From NCBI GenBank assembly GCA_039657365.1, contig CM077585.1, positions 42,595,772-42,659,771 on the forward strand: DNA of 64,000 nt. The letters are read 5' to 3'. Position numbers and translations under genes: made by a program. Positions 1 through 10,885 of the stretch are shown here, in pieces. How positions within the stretch are numbered: the first letter of the stretch is position 1; the number at the start of each line of letters is the position of its first letter. This DNA comes from Stephania yunnanensis. Lineage: Eukaryota; Streptophyta; Magnoliopsida; Ranunculales; Menispermaceae. Under the pieces are notes generated by a model. That model was not told where the DNA came from. It saw nothing but the letters and a program-made list of their open reading frames with translations, and ran no database searches.

Positions 1-191
1 ATAAGAAAAGCATTAAATAATCATCTTATTCTTGTAGCATTCGCCTAGAAAGAAAAGTAAAATAATGACATTCTTCTTGGAAAAACCTTAAATAAACCAG
101 CAACTCGTTCTCAATATTGATTGATTTTCAGTGACCAGTGGACATCAAGTGAGATTTAGCAATTAGATATTATATGAATAGATTTGGATTG

Positions 192-515
192 TTATGAACA
201 AAATTCTTTGGAAAATCCAGTATACTCATTCAAATTTGGGTACACTGATGTAATTAAATTTTCCAAAGAATTTTGTTCATCAACATATGGTAAGGTGATA
301 TTGGAAGGTATAGAAATCATATTTCCCGGAAATTCATCTTCTGTACCATTACCAACTCGAAGTATAAACTGTGAAAACTTTGGATCAAGTCTTGCTCTCA
401 TATTTTCAACTAACTTGATTTTTTCCAACAAAGGCCAAATATATGATGTTGCCAGCGTCGACTTCATGACATCTTGTCTATTACCTTTAGGAACTACAGG
501 AAGTACTTGTCTAAC
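192..515 (-). pseudogene. PIF1-type (Helitron) helicase fragment
   Basis: This is a remnant of the C-terminal helicase domain carried by plant Helitrons and related to PIF1. Reading leftwards from about 512 it shows RQVLPVVPKGNRQDV, then a SYIWPLL segment, then a LVENMRARLDP block, RVGNGTE, and VDEQNSLENLI followed by SVYPNL, all in the order expected of that family. Only about 105 codons survive, against well over 1000 in an intact RepHel protein, and neither the Walker A region nor the Rep domain is visible. Homology stops at about 217, exactly where an inverted copy of the DEQNSLEN codons begins (194-216). The frame is open from 467 to the stop at 192, but the upstream part has no start. 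I infer a dead fragment. It could instead derive from a host PIF1 gene, though the wording of the motifs is typical of Helitrons. Confidence 0.75.
194..280. repeat. 23-bp perfect inverted repeat
   Basis: Arms 194-216 and 258-280 are perfect reverse complements, separated by 41 bases. The right arm is the genuine helicase-coding sequence. The left arm is an inverted copy that replaces the expected continuation of the helicase. Confidence 0.9.
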
Positions 516-720
516 CCTACAACCATCACAAACATGAAAGATGAGGCTCCTATATTATTTTCTTGGTTCATGAAAAATGCAAACAAAATTAATATAGTAA
601 TCTTTAATACATATACTTGTGCATTACTGAGTCACATACATTACACCAACAACCATACCAATCAATAAATCATACACCCATGTCTATATACCATATATTC
701 CCAATAAAAATCTCTACTTA

Positions 721-773
721 CGGCCCATCGATCAAAAGGACCCAAAACGGCCCATCGATCAAAAGGACCCAAA
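721..773. repeat. 27-bp tandem duplication
   Basis: The unit beginning CGGCCCATCGATCAAAAGG at 721-747 is repeated without change at 748-773. The copies are head to tail with no spacer. Confidence 0.95.
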
Positions 774-1184
774 TTCAGCCCAAACCATTAAAGAATATTC
801 AAGAACAAAAGAGAAAAACAACAAGAGGCAATTCAACAAACACTTGGTGAGCAAATTAAGTGAAACAACCAACAAGAGAATATTTACGCATCAAGTCGAA
901 CCAACAAGAGAAAGGGATGATTCAATTGCAATAGGAGAGATGAAATTGGAAGCACTTACAATGCCCACATCTTGCATTACAACTTGCTTCAACAATAAAA
1001 AAAATAGTTAAACATCTTATACTTAAAAATTCTCTTTTTGGCATTGTCTCAAGTAGTCGGCGAACATTAAGTAAATATAAACCAAACGCATCAACGTAAT
1101 TGTTATTCAAACTTTGAGATGAGAGAGACGTGAGAGGAGGAAGAAGAGATCGGAAGAAAGTAAGCTAGTAATTGTTATTGATTA

Positions 1185-1186
<2 letters not shown>

Positions 1187-1215
<29 letters not shown>
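1187..1215. repeat. (AT)n microsatellite
   Basis: Uninterrupted AT dinucleotide run of about 29 bases. Confidence 0.95.
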
Positions 1216-1217
<2 letters not shown>

Positions 1218-1860
1218 CTCCATGTCCTTTCATTGCCTTTTACTCTACTCAAATTGCATGCTAGAGGTACTAAACTTTTGTTTCAAAAAAAAAAAAATAC
1301 TTTTATTAGTACTCATGAAATTCTTTAATAAGTTCTCTCTGACAAGTTTTTTGGTTGCTTGTTTTTTGTTATATTTTTGGAAACTTTAGATGGGATAATA
1401 CCTTCTCAAAATGCTTCACAAGTAGTAGTAAAACATCTTCAGGAATTTATGAACAAAACTACTAAATAGCACACTCAAAAGATAAAACTTAGCTCTTTCC
1501 ACCCCCAAGTCAGAAATATTATCATTACTCCCTTTTTCAAACCAATCCACTCTAGCTAATATGATACGACATAAGTTGAACATATTAAGATATAGACACA
1601 CTACTTTTATCCATTGGGCTAAAAACCCACTTTAAGAATCATCTTAAAAGAGGTACCCATGAATCACACCATCTTGAACTTTGCATTGGACAAAAGGAAA
1701 AGAGACTTCTTAGTATATATCTAAAGAACTTCCAAACCAGCATACTAGATGAACAACAAACTGAAACTTAAGAAGCACGTCCATAAGATTCATCATAACC
1801 ATCGATGAGGCTTAGACAAGTGAAATAAATATTGCATAAAATGAGAATGAGTGAACTTAC

Positions 1861-2002
1861 TGCTAATAACTTCAATGAGTGTAATAGGCCTAATGGCATA
1901 ACTCGGTCATCATGATCAGCAGTCAATAACATGGTAGGTGGGTGCTGGCAATCCTGGCCTTGCTGTTCCCATGGCCTTCTCACATTGGGAAGTGGTGAGT
2001 AC
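1861..2002 (-). pseudogene. Isolated exon of prolyl oligopeptidase (S9A)
   Basis: The minus strand encodes YSPLPNVRRPWEQ, then an 18-residue linker region and TMLLTADHDDRV, which is the signature around the catalytic aspartate of prolyl oligopeptidases (serine peptidase family S9A, cytosolic cleavage after proline in short peptides). The exon is bounded by a proper acceptor (CAG before 2002) and donor (GTAAGT from 1860), giving 142 bases: one base completing a codon plus 47 codons. No neighbouring exons of the gene (propeller, catalytic Ser or His) are recognisable within several kb. After DDRV the sequence reads MPLGLLHSLKLL, three residues (GLL) longer than the usual form. A lone exon with preserved splice sites, a 3-codon insertion and a helicase relic nearby on the same strand suggest a captured or degenerate gene fragment rather than a working gene. 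An exon of a gene with very long introns cannot be excluded. Confidence 0.72.
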
Positions 2003-3697
2003 CTGAAATATCATAATCATTAAAGCTTACTCCATATCCATAAAACAAAGATAATAGAAACATATTGACTTTTTTTTCCAATTCAAAGTAAAGATCCAAC
2101 ATAAACAAAGAAGGTAGAGGTTAGTAAAGAATACATGTCTCAAGCAAGACTAGTCCTAATTGCGGCTTAGCTTATATAGACACAAAAAATAATCAAAAAA
2201 CTAATTGCATTGAACTATCTTTCAACCAAAAAAACTAATTGCAGTGTCGTGCATTATGCATTTGTAGGTATTTGGCCTGTTACTGCATTTGATCCAAAAG
2301 GGAAAGAAAAACAACAAAGCCTCAGTAAACCCAAACTAATTGTGGTTAGATGTATGCATCAAAATCGTCGCTAGGGGTAGGAAAAGAAAAAGATATATCT
2401 AAGCCTGTGAAATCAATGTACCTTCCCCCATTGTTTCAACTACGTATTAGCAGAATCTAATGTTCCAGTCCTTGAAAGAAGTGTGAGATATTCTTTCATA
2501 GATTGATTGTTCAATTTCATAGATGAAACAAATTTCACAAAACAATGAGACGTAAAGGCTCCTCAATGAAATACTTGAATCACCTAATATGTGTAAATAA
2601 ACAAAATTTCCTTAATGAATCCAAATCTAATAAATAAAGGCACCTCAATGAAATACATGAATCATGACATCTCTTCATACAAACCCCATAACATAAACTG
2701 ATTTCAAAACTTGACTTTCAAATTTTATCAATGCAAAACCAAATCCTAGGTTTCACTGAATCCAAAATTAGAAAGATAAAATAGCACTTAAATTATATAT
2801 ATACAAGTGAAAGTCGAAATGTTAATGACAAGGAAGAACAAAAACTATCATGCAATATGAGGGCTTTTCTTCCCTTTCCCTTCATAGCTCTTCCCCACAT
2901 TAAACTTATAATGGGAACAAAAACTAGCATGCAATATTATTCTATGGGATGAACTAGCTAGTGCTCTTCTTCCATACAATTCTAGTCTATTTAATATATT
3001 AGAGCAGACCCGTCTTCATGCTTAATTATTTCAAGAGAGAAATAGTCAAATTAAAGAGTTAATTGGAATCTATATATATTAATCAACCTAAAATTCCATA
3101 TATTAATTAGAGACTAGTACTCTAGTTCAAATGCATGCCTTAGAAAAAAGTAGTAGCAAAAAAGTAGCAGTACTTTAATTAACCAATTCAAGCTAGATGC
3201 AGGCATGTTTATAATATGAATAAAGCTCATATATAGTTGATCCTAAACTAATTGATCAGTTCAGATCGCCTATTTAATTAGTTTATGTATGTTTTCAATA
3301 GAGTATGTATGTCCATTGTCCATACAAAGATTCGTTTGTAGGCAAAGTTAGTGCATATTAGGAACCTCTACTAACACAATCAACCACACAATTCATAGAA
3401 GATTACACACAAAACCAACAAATCAATAAACCAAACATGAATAGAAATCGAAATGACAGTTCATTCAAGAAAATTCAGTCTTCCAGAACTCATTTAACTA
3501 GGTTCTCCATCAACCAACCAAAAACCCTAGATTTCGAACTGCACACTATTAACCAAACAATTGAACTCAAGCTCTCTCATAGATATGTAGAAAACCTAAA
3601 TCTGCAAACACCGATGAAGAGCAGAAATGCTCTATGCATGAATCGATGCAGAGCTCGTCAATCCGAAACATGAAAAATCAAAACATGGATCACTCAC
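2003..3697. other. AT-rich, no gene recognised
   Basis: No coding content recognised on either strand. On the minus strand the part from about 3697 down to 3300 reads like the first intron of a plant gene (T-rich, following a GTGAGT donor). Confidence 0.5.
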
Positions 3698-3912
3698 CTG
3701 TTTCGGATTTGTCAAAGAGATCGGTAGATCTTCAAAGGTTGGGAAACCCTAATAAGGTCAGATATGGATTGCAGAACACCAAAAACCCTAATAATGAAGA
3801 ATCTTCGATGAAGAACTAACGAACTCGATGAAAAAGAGAGAGAGAGAGAGAGTTGAAGAATACAAGCTTTAGCTTCAAAGATTACACAAATTACGCAAAC
3901 TGAAGATTCCAA
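3698..3912 (-). other. 5'-UTR-like exon with (CT)n tract
   Basis: Read on the minus strand this has the look of a plant leader exon: a CT microsatellite (complement of the GA run at 3836-3853), two TTAGGGTTT-type telo-box-like motifs, and an end at a good donor, CAG followed by GTGAGT (donor from 3697). A 66-codon open frame crosses it but has no recognisable domain and is probably untranslated. I infer the first exon of a gene or gene fragment transcribed to the left. It lies on the same strand as the prolyl oligopeptidase exon, but a link between them is unproven. Confidence 0.4.
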
Positions 3913-3943
3913 GCAACTAATTGAGTGATAACTAGACTCATAC

Positions 3944-4016
3944 CTTCCTCATATTCTTTGTCGTCCTCCTCGCCTTCTCCGACTTCCTTCACGTCATGCT
4001 ATTCTTTCTCATCCTC
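3944..4016 (-). pseudogene. Candidate acidic exon, interrupted by a stop
   Basis: On the minus strand a T-rich tract ending in TTAG precedes 73 bases ending at a GTATGA donor (donor from 3943). The exon translates to an acidic stretch (EEDEKE, stop, HDVKEVGEGEEDDKEYEE). Acidic exons like this occur in histone chaperones and many other nuclear proteins, so the family cannot be named. The in-frame TAG suggests decay. Supported only by splice-site context and composition. Confidence 0.3.
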
Positions 4017-4081
4017 CTAACAAAAAACGTTAACCACAACAAGAGAGCGCACCAACCAACTCAACCTTCACAAAACCACCA

Positions 4082-4339
4082 ATGCAATCAAATCAGGAGA
4101 AACCAGCCGCAAAAACCACAACAAAACCAAACCAACCTTCCTCGTCTGACACTACGTTTCTTCCTCCCATGACTCCCGAGACGATTCGAAACCCTAGCGA
4201 AGAAGATTTCTCTAAACTCCTTCTCGGTTCCGCTCTTCAACACAGCGAAATCGAATCAACGCACAGTCTCTTGAGAACTTCGCTATTGCTTCGAATCCGT
4301 AACGTACATGCTTCTACGATTTTTCAATGCAATCGCTAA
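4082..4339 (+). CDS. Unidentified 85-codon open frame
   Basis: I do not recognise this protein. It starts at an ATG after a CA-rich leader and has a hydrophilic, Lys/Thr/Pro-rich N-terminus. A more protein-like middle follows (MTPETIRNPSEEDFSKLLLG), with codon usage unlike the AT-rich surroundings. Near residue 60 a +1 frame reads on as AQSLENFAIASNP up to a GT at 4298, so a one-base deletion may have broken an older first exon. The downstream part (4440-4540) is Arg/Glu-rich in one frame but has no start. It could be the damaged first exon of a host gene or a captured fragment. Function unknown. Confidence 0.35.
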   Translation: MQSNQEKPAAKTTTKPNQPSSSDTTFLPPMTPETIRNPSEEDFSKLLLGSALQHSEIESTHSLLRTSLLLRIRNVHASTIFQCNR

Positions 4340-4730
4340 GTTTTCAAAAATGCGATTAAGTGAAGAAATTGGAGATTCGCAACAATCGCGCGGCGGTTTG
4401 TTAGTGCAAATTGCGCGGAAGCCATAACTGAGACGAATGAAACCACAAAGAGAATCGAAACCCTAAACTCCTTGGCAGAGGAAACGCGGAGACGAGAGCG
4501 GAGAGAAACTGAAATGGCGCTCTCTGTTGGTGAGCAAGTTTTTGTTTGGATTAGTGAGTGACATTGTAAAACAGTAGCCCACTTTTGCTACATAGATGTG
4601 GAGTCCTTCGGATATCCCTTCTATTAGTGGGCGCGCATCTCGATGAGACCGTCAAAAGTGCAAAGCCAATTACACGATAAGACTGTTAAGAGTTTGTCAT
4701 CCTAATATTTTTTTCATTTCCTTTTTAAAA

Positions 4731-5190
4731 TCTAACAATAATTATAAATTATGTGTCTTTATATTTAAAATTTAATAATACTTATAAATTATGTGTCTTA
4801 AGATATAAAATCTAACAATACTAATAAATTATGTGTCTTTAAATTTAACATTTAACAATACTTATAAATTACGTGTCTTTATATTTAAATTTTGACAACA
4901 CATATAAATTATGTGTCTTTAGATTTGAGATTTAACAACACTTGTAAATTACGTGTCTTTATATTTGAAATTTAACAACACTTGTAAATTATGTGTCTTA
5001 AGATTTGAAGTTTAACAACACTTGTAAATTATGTGTCATTAGATTTAAAATTTAACAACACTTGTAAATTATGTGTCTTTAAATTTGAAATTCAACAACG
5101 CTTGTAAATTATGTGTCTTTAAATTTAAATTTTGACAACACATATAAATTAAGGTCCCCAAATTTTAAATTTAGCGATATTAATTTACTA
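4731..5190. repeat. Tandem array, exact 40-bp period
   Basis: A unit of the form cttataaattatgtgtcttt plus 20 AT-rich bases repeats in strict 40-base register. The gtgtct core recurs with starts at 4751, 4791, 4831, 4871, 4911, 4951, 4991, 5031, 5071 and 5111, with degenerate units at 5151 and 5191. Units differ by substitutions but almost never by indels. Irregular copies continue to about 5490. Confidence 0.92.
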
Positions 5191-5533
5191 AGTGTCTCTA
5201 ATATAGGAGACTCTTATAAATTATGCATCCCAAATATTGAAATTGACAACAATTGTTGTTTGCGTCATCAATTTTAACTTAAGCGACACTTATAAATTAT
5301 GTGTCCTTAAATTTAAAACTTAACAACACATATAAATTAGTGTCTCCAAATTTTAAATTTGGCAACGCTTTAATATCAAGTGTTCTTAATTTAAAGACAC
5401 TTGTATGTAATGCATCTCGAAATTTTAAATTTGACGACGCTTGTACATCATGTGTCTCTAAAATTAAAATTTTGGAATGTTTTGTATTAGCGTTGGTAAA
5501 AAAAATGTTGCTATAGATCCACTTTTTGCAGTG
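4731..5533 (-). mobile_element. CACTA-like terminus with subterminal repeats
   Basis: Read on the minus strand from 5533 the sequence begins CACTGCAAAAAGTGG and soon carries motifs such as ACCAACGC and GCGTCG, followed by many copies of a short repeat containing GACACATAATTTA. This is the layout of CACTA (En/Spm) ends: a conserved CACT(A/G) terminus followed by subterminal repeats bound by the element's TnpA-like protein. No convincing second terminus or 3-bp TSD was found. A weak candidate, CATTGTAAAACAG at 4562, does not match well. I infer a truncated end or a deletion derivative. Confidence 0.45.
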
Positions 5534-6971
5534 CTCTCTCTCAAAATATATATGTATATGTAATGTACAACGGGAACTAAGTCCCTTGTCACTTGATCGC
5601 CAACTGGTTGTTGGTTGCACCCACCTTTTGAGAATATGAAGATTCAAACATATCCTTCTCCGTAAATCTCTAATTCACTTGGAGTATAATGCCCTACCTT
5701 TGGTAATCTCAAATGTAATTTATAACTTGTGGTTGAATGCAATTTACCTATGTGGCACTATAGGCACCTCAATCTTGCATAAGGACGTTCCATTTTTGTG
5801 AATTAGTATCTCTTCCCATTGAAAATCACATGTTTGCCCCTCTCGAATAGTGGGGTGCCTATAGTATGACACTACGTTTCATCCATAGTTTGTTGTGTTA
5901 GTTGATGATAACCGACAATACATTTCAGGTTTTGGTAAGAAATGATCAAATCTATGGTCTCAAACACACATGACCGAGACATAGGTTGTTATGTCGCCTG
6001 GTGCATGTCAACCGAGACATACACACGTAATATATCTTGCCACAAAGCTACCGAGACCACATGCATAGTCTCGATGGTCACTCATCGAGTTAGGTATCTG
6101 ACCATCGTATTTAGATGTCGGTTGATATAGGACGACACTAAAATATGGGTATAGGGAAGACATGACCAAGACCATCTTACAACTCTCGACCTTGTGTAAT
6201 TGAACAATGCGAAAATACACAAAAACCATTCCGTGAATGGATAAATTCCAATAAACAACATCCAAAAGGAAAGAAAAAAATTAATGAGCAAAAACAATGA
6301 TCTTAAAAACGAAAACAAATTATTTATTCATTCGTTTTATCGATTTTAGTGGTGGGATGCTGATAAGTGTTTAATTAGACTTATATATAGGACTAGTTTA
6401 GATGTATAATTGGACGAAATATCTTAAAATGAGCTCTAATTAATGACATTTACGTGTTTTCAAGTCTACAAAGTATAAAAGAGACAAATGAGTGATTTCA
6501 TGATGAAATGAGGAGAAAAAACACAAAACCACACTTGACACCGTGGCATACACACTTAACGTAGTGGAAATGAGTATACGACGTGGGTAAGGAGGGGAGA
6601 AGGCATGGAGACAAGAGAAGAGATGTAGTGCACTTGACGCAGTGGCGGCGTTGTAGGATAACACACACAACGCCGAGCTAGTACACATAGGCATCGAGCC
6701 AACTGTGAGGAGAAAATTCACATACAAAGTCGACGTTGTGGCGTCGCTGTGACTTTATGCAAACAATGTGGATCACTTACAGACAAAGCCGAGAAAGAAA
6801 AATAGAAAGTTTCGAAATTCTAGTTCGTTTGGAATTATTAATTCGGGTTCTAATTGTATTCTTATGAGTCTTAGGAGTATAAATAGATATTTGAAAGTGA
6901 TAAAATTATAGTTTATTTTACCCAATATCACAGTTTATAAGCCACAACTATAGATTAACATAATTTTGAGT
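5534..6971. other. No gene recognised; possible small hairpin element
   Basis: No coding region recognised. An imperfect inverted repeat pairs GTGGCACTATAGGCACCTC (5752-5770) with the complement of GGGGTGCCTATAGTATGACAC (5852-5872), which could be the arms of a small MITE-like element. Several 60-95-codon frames here have no recognisable content. Confidence 0.45.
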
Positions 6972-9060
6972 TGTGACGGCCCCAATTCCTTACAAATTAG
7001 GCCCTGCCTGACCAAAGCCCACGTGGACCTCCAAGCCAGCCTCACAAGGTCAAAAAAGGTATAGTAAGCCTTTTGATCCATACATATAAGTAAATTCATA
7101 ATTTTAAGTCAAGTTATTAGTATTTTTCAAGTTTTACAAGTTAGCGGAAGCAATTGATACTTTAAATAACTCAATAATAAAGTATAAGAGTCGGACATTC
7201 TAAATGTGGAACCCTATAAACATGTGTAATCATGTATATTTGGTGTCAAGTGTAATATATAAGCAAAGTGATATACAAGTCATGTGTATCTCTCAACCTA
7301 AAAAAGTATCCAAAGTGTGATAAAACAACATATATAAGTAATTCGAAAAAGTCAAAAACCTACGCTCTAATGTCTTCGAAGTATATCTCTAAGTATTAGC
7401 GCCTTGACCTTGCTCAAATTCGGATATGCACTCGGTTAAACATAAGAATACCGAGTCTAGTAAGTAAAAGCTAGTAGGATCTAAATAATAATTCAAAATA
7501 AATAAAGCAGTCTAAATTAAGTCATGTGGATATAAAGAAAATTATAAGGAAAAACATGATAATAAGACTGTAAAATGAAATCACAACGAGAAATAAGAGT
7601 TAAAGAAACAATTTGAGAGGCTCATAAGTAGTTCAAGACCATCAAATGTGGGTGCCATAGGGTCGAGGTCATAGAGTCGCGACACCGCCATGCAGACTCG
7701 GTCCTAGGACGCAGCAGTACCTGTTGTACCTAGACCATCGCGAATGAGGGATATCAACAGTGCCTCGGATAAAACACATCTCAATCCGACCAAGCAATCA
7801 AGCGACTCGAGGTCATGGTCCCAATTGCAAGCCGACAACCACTTCATCAGAGATACTTACTTGCCTCTCAGACACTCATACAAAGGTGGGAGTTCCAAGA
7901 AAAGGACAAAGTACAATATCAATAAAATATAAGCTCAAATAAACTACTATGCACTTTTTAGCTGGTTTCACTTACCTCGATCGATGCTATACACGCTCTC
8001 GCGGCGACAACATGCCTCATAATACGTACCTAGTACCCGACACTAGTTTCTTAAGCTCCTAGTATCAATTTACACTAAATTAGGTATCTTTGAGCCTTTT
8101 TTTATAAAGTTTAAATTTTTAAATCCTAAAAGTGTTTAAAATAGAAAAATCGTAGCAGTGGCACGCTTTTCGAGGATAATTGTTCATGTAAGAAGCCCCT
8201 CCTCAAAGCCAACTTTCCTATTTTTTTCTCAACCTTTTTTCTATGTTTTCCAAACTTTCCCCTATTTTTCTTGAATTTTCATATTTTTTATAATTTTTTT
8301 TATATTATTATTATTTATTAAATACTTGGTTTGGTTTGCTAGATTGAGTCCGGTCCAGCCACCCTTAGGTGGCCCAGCCAGTTGGCTGGGCTTATGCGTA
8401 GCACACACGCGCATCATTCCCCCTTTCTTCAAACGAACATAGAACAATTTTTTGCTAAAATTGCTCATTGTCCGTTCTTTATTTTCATTTTTTTTCTTCC
8501 CCATCCTACTTATCATCACTACCACCTCAACACCATTAACAACATAGAAACCCTACCAAAAACCTTATCAACAACCATAAGAATTTAATGAAATTAAATA
8601 TTTTCTTACCTCCTATCACCAATAGAAGAAAAAGTGGAGCGCACCCTATCGCGATAGAGTTTACGGGAGGCAAAGAGCGTCGAAGGAAAGTCGAGACGCC
8701 TAAGAGAAATCGAGAGTGGGGAAGGAGATAGAGACCAAGATATAGAGATGAGAGTGGGATGAGCAGGATGAGAGAAAGGAGGTGATTTCATTAGAGAGAG
8801 AGTGAAGTAAGGAGATGGGATAAGGTAAGGTGGGTTGATGAGATATGGTAGTTAGCTAGGTGCCAAAGTATGATTGGTTGTGTGTTGTATTTTCTTTTAT
8901 TTATGAATGAGGTGTCCTATTTACATTGGTCTACTCATTCACTTAACCAACACCTAGTTATATTGTATCTCTGCCATTTAAATCATTATTAATCAAACTA
9001 TACATACCAGTAAATGCACGTATCTCGAGAAGTTAGCTTACTCGTAAACCAACAATTAAA
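6972..9060 (-). mobile_element. Gypsy LTR relic, minus orientation
   Basis: The segment starts TGTGACGGCCCC, the complement of the GGCCGTCACA-type 3' terminus seen on the chromovirus LTRs in this window (53907, 42443). The order of weak matches is also reversed: GCGGAAGCAATT near 7145 (complement of the TTGCTTCCGC found near the LTR end at 53634), then a GAGGTAAGTG complement near 7975, and TCGAGATACG near 9020 in complement. The boundary at the high-coordinate end is not clear. Two adjacent small perfect hairpins lie at 8358-8390. No coding sequence is expected. I infer an old, diverged LTR of the same broad lineage as the others. Confidence 0.45.
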
Positions 9061-9832
9061 ATAAAATAATTAAATTACATGCATTTTTATTTTTGATAGG
9101 CAATACACAAGTCACCAAAAAATAAAATACTTTAGTGTCGACTCCCAATGGTTTACCGAGTGTGCCACGTCACAACAGGTCCTGGTTACAATCCCAAAAT
9201 GCCATATTGCATGGGTTAAGATTTTACGGTCGGTACATGAGTATTAAGAAGAGTTTTGAAGGAGAAGACGTTAAAGACTCCTATTTTGCAATTCACTATT
9301 TGTTTCATTGATTCAATTAAAGGTATGTAATATTTAGTTTAATCTCTGATTATAGTGATGTTTATGAATTGTATGTCGTTGATTTCAATGATGAGTGAGT
9401 AGTTTATTTATCTTAAGTATCAATGGATCATATGGTATGAATATTATGCTAAAGGAAGTATGAATAGATTATAATGATTAGAATTGCAATTATTAGAATT
9501 TGCATTGATTCTATGTTTAATACTTTGAACATCTTGATTACGCGTTTATTTATTAGAGGTTTTAGGAGTTACCATAACCATTGGAGCTTTTAAGTTAGAT
9601 ATGAACAATACAACCGTAAAATATATAACATCGATAGATAGTTATTGATTAAGGAGACATTGATAGTAAACTTAAGTATTTATGAGTCTAAAGATTTGGA
9701 ACTTAATGCTATGTAAGACTTATGTTATTCACATCGATAGGTAGAGTTTTAGTTTGCACATTAGGATTTTTTTCACCACGACAAGAGGTTGAAGTGAATA
9801 TTAAGAAAATTTATCTATTCTAATTAAGCATT
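9061..9832. other. No feature recognised
   Basis: AT-rich sequence between two LTR-derived blocks. Nothing coding seen. Confidence 0.5.
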
Positions 9833-10654
9833 TGTAACGGCTCAGAATCTACTAACAGTAAATTAGTCCCTTATCAGGGTTACCAACTTATGGCGTGGCT
9901 CGAGAGCGGGTACATGATCCAAGTACTCAGGGTGAGAACCGAGTAGTATATTATTTTTTGGTGATGGATGTTTAATGTGATATATTTTTGTAGACTTATT
10001 AAGTCACTCCTACTTGTATATAGTCGTCGAGACGTTAGCGAGGACGCGTCTAGAGAGTGATGTGGTAAGTTAGTTTAAAGTTGATGTGGCTTAGTTAACT
10101 AATTTAATATGACTATAGGTTGATATATATTAAATGAAACCTAAGTTAAATAAAACATCAGACATTTGATGTTTTTCGAGATACGTGTCAACACATCAAG
10201 AGAACAATTGAGTAAAATATGATGTTACTAAAGATGAATTAGTGGAGAGTTGGTGGAGTTTAGATCAAGTTATGAATCATTAGATTAGTCTCAAGATGCG
10301 TGTGCATATTAAGATCAATGACTAGGAATCAATCTTATATATATAAATAAATGAGATGAAGCATGCAAATGAATCTTATTTCATACTTTGAGAGGAAGAA
10401 ATCTAGAGAGAAGAAGATTGTAGGAGATTCTCGTAGATTCGGAAGTGAGAGATCAAGGTGAAAGTGTTCTAAAACTTGGCAAGTTGATCTACACCATTAA
10501 CTTAGTTGAATTGATGAATTTGTGATATAATTGAAGCGTTGGTTGTTGTTGTTGTTATGGTGGATGTTGTGGGTTTTTGTAGATGAGAGAAGAGATCTAA
10601 GGGCTTTGGAGTTGGCCATGTGGAAAGAAAACTTAAAATTCAAAGTGCAGAATT
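9833..10654 (+). mobile_element. Chromovirus-type solo LTR, left part
   Basis: Begins TGTAACGGCTCAG and shows clear similarity to the start of the chromovirus LTR at 50941: a TTTTTGTAGACTTA(T/C)TAAGTC block, GTCGAGACG, and a TTTTGGTAAG/GTGGTAAG block in the same order. A TATA-like TATATATAAATAAA lies near 10336. The LTR is broken at 10654 by the CACTA transposon and resumes at 39604. The flanking bases GCATT (9828-9832) and ACATT (42444-42448) are a 4/5 match, as expected for an old 5-bp target-site duplication. No internal region separates the halves once the CACTA is removed, so I call it a solo LTR of about 3.66 kb. Confidence 0.8.
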
Positions 10655-10885
10655 CACTACAAAAAAAGGTCTACAATAGTGACGAAGAATAGCGACGGGT
10701 CAGCAACTGGGGCAGTCGCTGACCCTTCGACCATAATAGCGACAGGGTTAGCGATAGCCCTTCATTGCAATTTTTAGGCGGGAAAACTCTCGCCCAAGCC
10801 CTGTTCTTCTCGGCCATGTGGCGAGAGAGCCGCCACGTGGTTGCGCTTAAGAGGGCCAGGTGGGGGGATAGCGACGGGACTCCTC
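10655..10885 (+). repeat. CACTA 5' terminus and subterminal repeats
   Basis: After the terminal CACTACAAAAAAAGG come several copies of an AGCGACGGG/AGCGACAGGG motif in both orientations (10688-10900). These correspond to the subterminal repeats that serve as transposase-binding sites in En/Spm-type elements. Confidence 0.85.

Larger units (their letters stand above)
516..1860. other. No gene seen; short repeats only
   Basis: AT-rich sequence without a recognisable coding region. It holds a direct tandem duplication at 721-773 (27-bp unit, two copies) and an (AT)n microsatellite at 1187-1215. Short open frames on both strands have no recognisable content. Confidence 0.6.

Noticed and set aside
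4731..5190. CRISPR-like regular array
   Set aside because: Units are contiguous 40-mers with no unique spacers, in plant nuclear DNA. This is a tandem array at a transposon end.
5942..6318. Overlapping frames around 6000-6300
   Set aside because: Short, on both strands, with no domain, no splice context and no supporting composition.
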